Origin: Rhodopirellula sp.
Lineage (GTDB): Bacteria; Planctomycetota; Planctomycetia; Pirellulales; Pirellulaceae
Assembly (NCBI GenBank): GCA_003513555.1
Contig: DOPG01000298.1
Coordinates: forward strand, 1,216-11,064
Length of the DNA: 9,849 nt
Direction of reading: 5' to 3'
Within the stretch, counting starts at the first letter, position 1, and every line of letters begins with the position of its first letter. Below the pieces are notes generated by a model that was given only the letters and a program-made list of their open reading frames with translations, did no database searches and was not told where the DNA came from. Of this stretch, positions 1 to 6,000 are shown in pieces. The translations under genes and the position numbers were made by a program.

Positions 1-821
1 AACCGGGAGCCACACCCGCACTTGCGGCCCTGCTAGCAATCCGAAACGACAAACTTGCTGACATTCGTAGAGCAGTGGTCGATGCCATCTCGAAAACAAC
101 GAATCGCAATGAAGAAATGCTGACGGCCATCTCTGATTTACTGACAGATCCTGATGCATCCGTTCGTGTTGCGGCAATCAAAGCTATTGGCGAGATGGAG
201 ATCGTCTCTGTTCCCATTGTCAATGCCCTGACAGACTCGTTGAATAGCAACGAAGAAAACGTCTTACTGGCCGCGTTACCTTCCCTCGGCACCTTGGGCG
301 TCAAGGCTGAAATCACAGCAGCGCAACTTTCGAAAGTACTACAGGACCAACGCAGCACAGTACGATCAGCCGCGCTCAAATGCGTGGCTGAAATTGAATC
401 AGATCGAGAGAATCTTGTATCGGTCCTCATCAACGCACTGGACGATTCTGATTGGACAGTACGGGGCGTTGCCGCTACCCAACTCGGAGAAATTGGGACT
501 GACGCGAAACGCGCAGTTCCCCGTCTCTTTAAGCTGCTAGCCAGTGAAGATGACACCGACGCTGCCCGAGGCGCCCTGCGTGCGATTGACGGTGCAGGCC
601 CCGAGGCAGTGCCTATCTTGATCGAAGGCTTAAAGTCAACGGACCGCCGGCGTCAGTTCTACGCGATCTTCCTGCTTGGCAAAGTTGGGGCTGAAGCCAG
701 AACCGCACTGCCAGTTCTAAGAAAATTGCGGGAAGATTCGGATAGTGCACGCGCAAAAGACGCATTCACGCGAGCGATCAAACAAATTGAAGAAGCATCT
801 GAAGCCGCAGCCAATGAGTGA
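1..821 (+). CDS. HEAT-repeat protein, 5'-truncated by the window edge
   Basis: The reading frame is open from the first full codon at position 3, so the gene begins upstream of the window. A GTG at 75 lies inside repeat sequence and is not a credible start. The visible 272 residues are built almost entirely from helical HEAT/PBS-lyase-type repeats of about 35-38 residues. About seven are visible, recognised by recurring patterns such as DPDASVRVAAIKAIGEM, DQRSTVRSAALKCVAEI, DSDWTVRGVAATQLGEIG and RRRQFYAIFLLGKVG. Such repeats form a curved solenoid that binds other proteins, and no catalytic motif is seen. The C-terminus is a short acidic, alanine-rich helix ending at TGA 819-821. The gene is convergent with the secreted hydrolase downstream, 88 bp away. 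The upstream part may carry another domain (in planctomycetes often a signal peptide, kinase or cytochrome domain), so the function of the whole protein cannot be read here. Confidence 0.9.
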   Translation, partial: PGATPALAALLAIRNDKLADIRRAVVDAISKTTNRNEEMLTAISDLLTDPDASVRVAAIKAIGEMEIVSVPIVNALTDSLNSNEENVLLAALPSLGTLGVKAEITAAQLSKVLQDQRSTVRSAALKCVAEIESDRENLVSVLINALDDSDWTVRGVAATQLGEIGTDAKRAVPRLFKLLASEDDTDAARGALRAIDGAGPEAVPILIEGLKSTDRRRQFYAIFLLGKVGAEARTALPVLRKLREDSDSARAKDAFTRAIKQIEEASEAAANE

Positions 822-853
822 CCACCAACCAGCCTGCCACTTTATTTAGCGAC

Positions 854-869
854 GCCTTGGTCACAAGGC
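854..869. other. Small hairpin between convergent genes
   Basis: A perfect 6-bp stem (GCCTTG / CAAGGC) with a 4-nt loop sits midway between the HEAT-repeat stop (821) and the stop of the convergent hydrolase (910). No T-run follows on either strand, so it is not a canonical intrinsic terminator. It could act as a 3'-end stabiliser for either mRNA or be chance. Confidence 0.3.
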
Positions 870-909
870 AACTGCAACAAAGTACTAGCTACATATGGTG
901 GGAGCAAAC

Positions 910-2985
910 TCAAGGTGCGGGTGAACCGGTTTCACTGGCTTCCAGTTTTTCGGTGTCGGCTTGCTTCTTTTCAGAGCGGTGTTTCTTGGTGTCGGGTTTG
1001 AGCTGAAGTGGCTTCGAACGGGCCGCCCCAGCAGCCCAGCGGACTCCATGCAGCATCAAACCATTTGGACCATTCGATTTTTCGGGATGCGGACTGAAAC
1101 AAATCACACGTCCCGACCCAAAAACGGAACGGATGATGGCATGAGTACCGGACATAGCCCCTGGCTGGGCACCTTTCTGGGCTACTTCGGAGTCGTACCG
1201 AGCCAGCACCTCGTAGCCTGGCAGATCTGGATCATTATCTGGAACAAGCAGCGGCCCCTGCCCGTAGTACACATCCACTTCAGTTGAATTAGTGTTGAGT
1301 ATCTGCTGACCTGATGAAGTAACCCCAAGTTTTACCGTACCCTGTCCCCGGGCCCAGTGGGAACGATCCCACACTCTCGCATTAATCAGATCGAGCGACC
1401 AATCATAATGTGACGACGCGAGGTAGGAGCCCGCACAAATCCCGATATAGCCACCGCCATTCCTAACAAAATCTCGTACCTCTGCTCTACCTTTCTCTTC
1501 AAGTTTCTTCGCTTGTAGACTCCCTGACCCGCCAGGCATCACAAGTGCATCAAAGTCACGTAGCCGACCTTCGCGAATTTCAGCCGGCGAAACGCGTTGG
1601 CAGTCAAATCCATTCTCCGCCGTCAGAAACTGCATCAAGTTCTTCGGCCCATTGGCAGACCCGTTTGAATGATCATAAACAGCGACACGAGATACTTTGA
1701 ATGTTGGTGCACGCGGGGTCGGTAAAGCCAAAGCATTTTGCTTCATTTCGATTAGTTCTTTTTGCATCGCATTCATAGCCAGCTTGCTCAGCTCACGATG
1801 CAGGGCCGTCATTTCATCCCTTGATCCCTTTTCCACTCGCCAAACATCAACCTTCTTCGAGACCTCCGAAAAAATCTGATCCTCTACAGGCCAAAGATCA
1901 TTCCAAATCCCGGGAAGATACTCAGTGCGGACACCATTTCGCTCCTGATTGAGACACCACTCTCGCAGAGTGATTGCGATCTCACCCAGCTCCGCGCCAC
2001 GCGGATCCATCAACGAACCGTCCACCTCATTCACATTGACCCAGCAGGGTACTGCAATCGAAAACTTTGGATCACCCAAAAGGGTCCACATCGTTGTATT
2101 AATGGGGTCTTCTCCCTCACGAACCCCATGAAACACAGCTGCTGACACGGTGGTTGTCCGACTGATTGTGTTGTCCGTCAAAATGACTGATGGAATCACA
2201 CCAGCCAAACCATTCACCGTTCCGGGATACGGTTTCCCATCGGGGCCAGAAAGATCCCTGCACATATTGCGCAGGATATAAGAGACATTGATTCCATCCT
2301 TCCGCAACGGTTCCATAAGACTGCAAGCTTGGGAAAACCGTTCTGAGGAATAAATATCCTCCAACTGCTGCGGATCAGGTGATGGTGGCACCCCTCTCGC
2401 TGTCGTCGCAAAATTAGCTCGCACCAAGTAACCATGCGGGGCTGTTTCGGTGTCATTTGCATCAAACATCGAATGCGAAGAAGGTCCAGCCTCAAACATC
2501 GCTGCACCTCCATGAGCATCAATCACTCCAAAATTGGCATTGGTCTGCCGCCCATCGCGATCTGTCTTTTCTAGCAACTTGCGAAAATCCTCCACAGAGG
2601 CACAGGTCTGCAACGCAAGCTTCATCAAACCACCATTCCCTAGTCCGGCTTTCGATGAACTACTTTCATCTCCACTTTCATTACTGAGATCTTTACTGAG
2701 TGAATTTTCAATGCAGAATCCCATCTCATTAACGCCCATCCATACCGACTTCCTACTGCCAGCGTTGACGACAGCTAACACGCGATATTTACCATCACCA
2801 AAAAGCACGAGCTCATTGTGCCGAAACGATGTATCACGATTTTTCCAAAGAATCGGCCTGCCATCGTGAGTGACTTTCCCACTGATTACAGCCGTGGTGC
2901 AGGCAGGACTCATCCGCGCAAAAAGCAAACCGGCCAAGAAGAACGCAGCGAGTGCGTAAATACGTATCAACGAGATTCGCGTCAT
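910..2985 (-). CDS. Secreted C45-type Ntn hydrolase fused to a BPL_N (glutamine amidotransferase-like) domain
   Basis: 691 residues from the chosen ATG at 2985. A start at 3030 is also in frame, but the 2985 start places a typical signal peptide (basic MTRISLIR, then a hydrophobic core) at the very N-terminus. Cleavage after SPA would expose Cys29, the expected N-terminal nucleophile of Ntn hydrolases. The -3 to -1 residues do not fit a lipobox. Residues 29 to about 320 resemble the carcinine hydrolase / isopenicillin-N acyltransferase (C45) family: CTTAVISG, DGRPILWKNRD (Arg50, Asp51), an NANFG segment near 149-153 and RANF near 189-192. A helical linker (about 320-430) leads to a second domain at about 432-655 resembling the N-terminal domain of biotin-protein ligase, a class-I glutamine-amidotransferase fold. 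It shows MPGGSGS (483-489), the nucleophile elbow GICAGSY with Cys517, and SPHPE with His633 and Glu635. The tail is K/E-rich. By family it should hydrolyse or transfer amide-linked acyl groups outside the cytoplasm; the substrate is unknown. A weak purine-rich site (GAGAAAG) lies about 12 nt upstream of the start. Confidence 0.9.
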   Translation of the reverse strand: MTRISLIRIYALAAFFLAGLLFARMSPACTTAVISGKVTHDGRPILWKNRDTSFRHNELVLFGDGKYRVLAVVNAGSRKSVWMGVNEMGFCIENSLSKDLSNESGDESSSSKAGLGNGGLMKLALQTCASVEDFRKLLEKTDRDGRQTNANFGVIDAHGGAAMFEAGPSSHSMFDANDTETAPHGYLVRANFATTARGVPPSPDPQQLEDIYSSERFSQACSLMEPLRKDGINVSYILRNMCRDLSGPDGKPYPGTVNGLAGVIPSVILTDNTISRTTTVSAAVFHGVREGEDPINTTMWTLLGDPKFSIAVPCWVNVNEVDGSLMDPRGAELGEIAITLREWCLNQERNGVRTEYLPGIWNDLWPVEDQIFSEVSKKVDVWRVEKGSRDEMTALHRELSKLAMNAMQKELIEMKQNALALPTPRAPTFKVSRVAVYDHSNGSANGPKNLMQFLTAENGFDCQRVSPAEIREGRLRDFDALVMPGGSGSLQAKKLEEKGRAEVRDFVRNGGGYIGICAGSYLASSHYDWSLDLINARVWDRSHWARGQGTVKLGVTSSGQQILNTNSTEVDVYYGQGPLLVPDNDPDLPGYEVLARYDSEVAQKGAQPGAMSGTHAIIRSVFGSGRVICFSPHPEKSNGPNGLMLHGVRWAAGAARSKPLQLKPDTKKHRSEKKQADTEKLEASETGSPAP

Positions 2986-3145
2986 TGTCTTGCAACTTTC
3001 TCTAAAACACTCGAATAGACATCCATTCACACTACCATGCCAGCCAGACTCATTGTTTGATTAAATCGCATATCGAGTACATCCATCCCCAGAAAAAGAA
3101 CCTGTTTAAACCAAACTCCACTAGGAGTCTGACAGAAAAACTCAA

Positions 3146-3213
3146 TGCAAAGCCATTGCTCAGGGGAAGCTTCCCTCTTCAAGCCGATGCGAGAGGCCTG
3201 CAGTGGCTTTGCA
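3146..3213. repeat. Imperfect 14-nt inverted repeat with nested palindrome
   Basis: The left arm TGCAAAGCCATTGC (3146-3159) pairs with the right arm GCAGTGGCTTTGCA (3200-3213) at 13 of 14 positions. The first ten bases pair perfectly. The 40-nt interior holds a perfect 12-nt palindrome, GGGAAGCTTCCC (3164-3175), and a CCTCT/AGAGG pair (3174-3178 with 3192-3196). There is no flanking T-run, so it is not a plain terminator. It could be a small RNA element, an operator-like site, part of the hydrolase leader, or a relic of a small mobile element. Confidence 0.55.
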
Positions 3214-3251
3214 ATTCATGCTGAAGACCTCATTGAATTCAAGACTGGCAC

Positions 3252-3276
3252 GCAAAATTCCGAGCTGGGAATTTGC
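3252..3276. repeat. Nine-base-pair hairpin with single bulge
   Basis: AAATTCC (3255-3261) pairs perfectly with GGAATTT (3268-3274) around a 6-nt loop. GC at 3252-3253 pairs with GC at 3275-3276, with one bulged A at 3254. The hairpin lies 38 bp from the larger inverted repeat at 3146-3213. No T-run follows on either strand. Confidence 0.45.
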
Positions 3277-3433
3277 AAATGCTGAGTGCAGAGATGGAGT
3301 ATGAACAAGTACCTGTTCCCCTGACCAACATGCCAAGGCAAGACGAGACACACGCGACTTAAACGGTTTTCCCGAATCGCACCTCGACGAAAAGCTCACA
3401 TTTGGAAACGACTCAAAGCGTAGCAGTTTGAAC

Positions 3434-3471
3434 AAAAAAAAAGGCAGAGTGCATGAGATGCAGTCTGCCTT
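3434..3471 (-). terminator. Intrinsic terminator of the serine tRNA gene
   Basis: Read on the minus strand just after the tRNA 3' end, AGGCAGA pairs with TCTGCCT (7 bp). The stem extends inward through a C-C mismatch by TGCA/TGCA around a short loop, and a run of nine T follows directly. Position and form are those of a classical Rho-independent terminator. It ends the tRNA transcript before the 450-bp gap leading to the secreted hydrolase. Confidence 0.88.
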
Positions 3472-3473
3472 AG

Positions 3474-3556
3474 CGGAGGACACGGGACTCGAACCCGCAG
3501 CCCCTTGCGGGGTACCTCAGTTCCAGTGAGGCCGCTCACCAATTCGCTTATCCTCC
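3474..3556 (-). tRNA. tRNA-Ser (anticodon GGA)
   Basis: The minus strand folds as a class II tRNA. The acceptor is GGAGGAT with GTCCTCC (last pair T-G). The anticodon arm is CCTCA-CTGGAAC-TGAGG with anticodon GGA at 3522-3524, reading UCC/UCU serine codons. A long variable arm has stem CCCC/GGGG and loop GCAA. The T arm is GCGGG-TTCGAGT-CCCGT. The discriminator base is G (3474), as expected for serine tRNAs, and CCA is not encoded. The D-arm is poor: the base after the acceptor is A rather than the usual T8, and only G-C and C-G pairs can be made if the register slips by one. The gene lies about 110 bp downstream of rho on the same strand. A functional tRNA is likely, but the D-arm register is unusual. 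Confidence 0.9.
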
Positions 3557-3572
3557 GGTCGAAACTTTGCTT

Positions 3573-3601
3573 ATTCTTGCGAGCGTTCCAGTTCTGTGCA
3601 A
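3573..3601 (-). promoter_or_regulatory. Possible promoter for the serine tRNA
   Basis: On the minus strand, TTGCAC (3596-3601) lies 17 nt upstream of AAGAAT (3573-3578), four of six matches to the -10 consensus. This would start transcription about 10 nt before the tRNA 5' end. The -35 is weak, and a 7-bp inverted repeat (3594-3600 with 3612-3618) overlaps it. The tRNA may also be read through from rho. Confidence 0.35.
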
Positions 3602-3665
3602 TGACACTTGATGCACAGTTTCTAACCAACGATCACACGAAATCTGCGTGGGGACCATCACCTGA

Positions 3666-4985
3666 TCAATCAAACGCGTTTGCCGCGCCGCTGATCAACT
3701 TGATGAACTCTGTGTTATTTTCGAATCGACCAAGTTGTTTCGTTAACTGCTCCATCGCATCACAAGGATGCATACTACTGAGCGTACGACGAAGCATGGT
3801 CACCGCCTCGTAGGTCTCTTCATCGTGCAACAGTTCTTCACGCCGAGTGCCGCTTTGTGAGATATCAATCGATGGCCATACCCTTCGGTCAGCCAGTCGC
3901 CGATCAAGAACCAACTCCATGTTTCCGGTTCCCTTGAACTCCTGGAAAATTGCCTCATCCATACGACTATTCGTATCGACAAGAGCCGTTCCGACAACCG
4001 TCAACGATCCGCCTTGTTCAAACGCACGTGCGGTTGCAAATAATTTTTTCGGAATGTCCATCGCTTTGATGTCCAAGCCTCCTGTCATGGTCGCGCCTCC
4101 GCGTCCTGACCTGCCAACCCATTTATTGAAAGCACGAGCTAATCGAGTGATGGAATCCAGCATCAAGAACACATCCTGCCCCATTTCGGCCAGTCGACGA
4201 GCACGATCGATGGTCAGTTGGCTCAAGCGAACGTGACTCTCCACATCCATATCGAGGCTACTGGCGATCACCTCACCACCGGCGACATTACGTCGCATGT
4301 CGGTGACTTCCTCTGGTCGCTCGTCAATCAGCAGGACCATTAATTTGACGTCGGGGTGGTTGGCTGCGATCCCACTGGCAATGTCTTGCAACATGACAGT
4401 CTTTCCACTTCTCGGTGGTGCAACAATCAAGGCACGCTGACCTTTCCCCATCGGTGCCAACAAATCGATCACACGATTTGTCAATGGCTTCCGTCCTGTT
4501 TCCAGGTGTAGCCATTGCTCGGGATTGATAGGCGTCAAAGCATCAAAACTTTTGACCTCGGGATACTTTTCCGGATCCATCCCATCGACATCAAGAATCT
4601 CACGCACCCGTGGTCCTTGCTGCCGCCTTGCTTCCTGAACCATAGCCTTCAGGTAAACGCCCTGCCGCAACCCAAATCTTTCGATCATCGTGCCTGGGAC
4701 AAACGGATCACTGCGTTCACGTGAGTAGTTATTATCGGAGTTCCTTAGGAAACCGTATCCGTTAGGATGCAATTCCAGGATACCTTCGCCCTCTTCCAAT
4801 GGTGCATCACTCGGCAGATCGGCCGGCTCACGATCAGAATGCCCTCCGCCGTTGTTGCCACCGCCGCCGCCGCCACCGCCGCCGCGTCTACGCCGGCGTG
4901 CTCTGGGTTTTCCATTTCCACCGGAATTGGAACCATTGGAACCCGAATTATTTCGGCCACGATTTGTGCGTTTTTTTTTCGCCAT
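3666..4985 (-). CDS. rho: Transcription termination factor Rho
   Basis: 439 residues. Rho is the hexameric RNA-dependent ATPase/helicase that ends transcription of untranslated RNA in the cytoplasm. The cold-shock-type RNA-binding domain occupies about 66-150, with the RNP-like GYGFLR at 76-81. The RecA-type motor follows: Walker A APPRSGKT at 189-196, LLIDERPEE at 218-226, Walker B VFLMLD at 272-277 followed by SITRLARA, the Q-loop region near 291-306, and the R-loop KGTG at 351-354. The IDERPEEVTDM stretch that lines the bicyclomycin pocket in E. coli Rho is kept. The N-terminal helical Rho_N domain is absent. Residues 1 to about 62 are instead a basic, Gly/Asn/Ser/Arg-rich disordered head with a run of five Arg (30-34) and nine Gly (35-43). 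ATG 4985 fits the common MAKKK start, with no strong ribosome binding site. No intrinsic terminator follows; tRNA-Ser lies 110 bp downstream. Confidence 0.98.
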   Translation of the reverse strand: MAKKKRTNRGRNNSGSNGSNSGGNGKPRARRRRRGGGGGGGGGNNGGGHSDREPADLPSDAPLEEGEGILELHPNGYGFLRNSDNNYSRERSDPFVPGTMIERFGLRQGVYLKAMVQEARRQQGPRVREILDVDGMDPEKYPEVKSFDALTPINPEQWLHLETGRKPLTNRVIDLLAPMGKGQRALIVAPPRSGKTVMLQDIASGIAANHPDVKLMVLLIDERPEEVTDMRRNVAGGEVIASSLDMDVESHVRLSQLTIDRARRLAEMGQDVFLMLDSITRLARAFNKWVGRSGRGGATMTGGLDIKAMDIPKKLFATARAFEQGGSLTVVGTALVDTNSRMDEAIFQEFKGTGNMELVLDRRLADRRVWPSIDISQSGTRREELLHDEETYEAVTMLRRTLSSMHPCDAMEQLTKQLGRFENNTEFIKLISGAANAFD

Positions 4986-5021
4986 GTGTCATCCAGAGTG
5001 CTCTTCGAGTCACCGCGCCGG

Positions 5022-5049
5022 ATCATAGAGGAAGTACAACGAGTGTAAA
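5022..5049 (-). promoter_or_regulatory. Sigma-70-type promoter of rho
   Basis: On the minus strand, TTTACA (5044-5049) and TATGAT (5022-5027) are separated by 16 nt. Each matches its consensus hexamer at five of six positions. Predicted transcription start is near 5015, giving a leader of only about 30 nt before the rho ATG at 4985. Confidence 0.6.
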
Positions 5050-5202
5050 GTTAACCAAAATGCAAAGTGCTAACTGCGTACAAAACGCTCGCACATTTTG
5101 CGATTGTGATCCCACAACTCGACTTCTCCTACTGAAACGGAAGCGTCAGCAACTTGTCAGCAAGATTGAAAGATTTACCGCGACGGGAACAGAGTGATGA
5201 AA

Positions 5203-5241
5203 ACCTTCACTGATGAAGCAGCGGTAACGCTCCGTGAAGGT
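5203..5241. repeat. 39-nt two-part hairpin
   Basis: ACCTTCAC (5203-5210) pairs perfectly with GTGAAGGT (5234-5241). Inside it, AGCG (5220-5223) pairs with CGCT (5228-5231) around a GTAA tetraloop of the GNRA class. An asymmetric internal loop separates the two stems. No strong T-run follows. It lies upstream of the predicted rho transcription start, so it is not in the rho leader. A GNRA-capped, two-stem hairpin is typical of structured RNA, but this could also be a processing or terminator-like element. Confidence 0.5.
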
Positions 5242-5410
5242 CAAAACTGTTAGTGTTGTTTCGTGATGGGTGTATCGATGTGCCGCTGAATCTTGGACCC
5301 AAACCGGCCTCATGAGTGCAACCTGTAGCCAATCATTTGGATTACGTCACAATATTTACGTGTTTCGCGTTTTTAACGTCGAGAGTCAGCACCCTGAGGC
5401 GCTCACTCAA

Positions 5411-5597
5411 TCCAGTGGCTGGAACGAACTGTTGACGAATCCCACCAATGGTCATTGGGAACGTCTTCCATGTTTCTCTGGCTTCCGGCCACCAACGCTT
5501 GGTGTTGGTCTATGAGGAACTTGTAGTGATGGATTTTGATGAACCGCTTCTTACGGTTCGTTAGGAGGATATTATACGGCTCAAACCGTCTATCCTC
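5411..5597. repeat. String of five consecutive hairpins
   Basis: Perfect stems follow one another. TCCAG/CTGGA spans 5411-5423. CCAAT/ATTGG spans 5445-5458. CACCAA/TTGGTG spans 5490-5504. GAACCG/CGGTTC spans 5541-5559. The fifth is larger, spanning 5565-5597, with GAGGATA/TATCCTC and an inner ACGG/CCGT. Loops are 3-7 nt. The number of 6-bp and longer stems in under 200 bp exceeds what I would expect by chance, but no covariation data are available. Confidence 0.4.
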
Positions 5598-6000
5598 GTG
5601 CATGTCGTGGATCCGATCGCAGACAAAACATCCGTTATCACCTCGAATTTTGCTGGCCAAAATCCTTGGCGATGTGTGGTGGTCGCAGTTGCGGTGTCGC
5701 CACATCAGAGGGACGCGATCAAGACGTCCTAGGAGAGGCACCGGAGTCGTGAAACTCGCATGCCTTCAGCTTGCGATGAAATATAAGCCCTCTGAACCCA
5801 ATGTCAAGCCTGATTCGTGAAGATCCGCCCCACCAAAATGTGCCCCTCCGGAAAGATCCCGCTAGCGTCAAAGTCGACCTAATTTGTAGGTTCGCATCAA
5901 GCCGCAGAGTCCATGCGGTCGATTACAAGCATGCGTGAGGCTCATTTTCTCGCTATTGCCATCATTTTTTACATTAAATCGAAGACAGGAAGCAGGTTTG

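Larger units (their letters stand above)
2986..3433. other. Intergenic region, structured, no convincing gene
   Basis: The gap lies between the start of the secreted hydrolase and the tRNA terminator. Short open frames on both strands have no recognisable motifs and no start signals. The notable content is a long imperfect inverted repeat (3146-3213) and a bulged hairpin (3252-3276), listed separately. It presumably holds the hydrolase promoter on the minus strand, but I could not find a convincing -35/-10 pair. Confidence 0.6.
5050..6000. other. Long gene-poor region between divergent genes
   Basis: This stretch separates rho (-) from the thioredoxin-like gene (+). Open frames of 70-110 codons exist on both strands, for example 5403-5741 (-) and 5536-5820 (+). 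They overlap each other, have no recognisable domain, signal peptide or start signal, and have the residue mix of translated non-coding DNA. The DNA instead holds many short perfect hairpins (5203-5241 and 5411-5597, listed separately). An unannotated small RNA is possible. I found no match by eye to RNase P RNA, tmRNA, SRP RNA or 6S RNA. Confidence 0.6.

Noticed and set aside
818..1006. Short frame overlapping the HEAT-repeat stop codon
   Set aside because: The overlap looks like translational coupling, but the frame runs antisense into the secreted hydrolase and shows no protein-like features.
3160..3483. 107-codon minus-strand frame through the tRNA terminator and the inverted repeats
   Set aside because: It reads through the tRNA terminator and structured DNA, so it is an accidental open frame.
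3594..3618. CTGTGCA/TGCACAG hairpin as the rho terminator
   Set aside because: A 7-bp stem with an 11-nt loop lies 48 nt after the rho stop, but no T-run follows and it overlaps the putative tRNA promoter.
4767..5197. Two Ala/Arg/His-rich plus-strand frames opposite the start of rho
   Set aside because: They arise from the CCG-type triplet repeat antisense to the poly-Gly tract and have no independent support.
5403..5741. 112-codon open frame on the minus strand
   Set aside because: It overlaps an open frame on the other strand, covers the hairpin string, has no recognisable domain or ribosome binding site, and is rich in His, Arg, Asn and Trp like translated non-coding DNA. It cannot be excluded without homologues.
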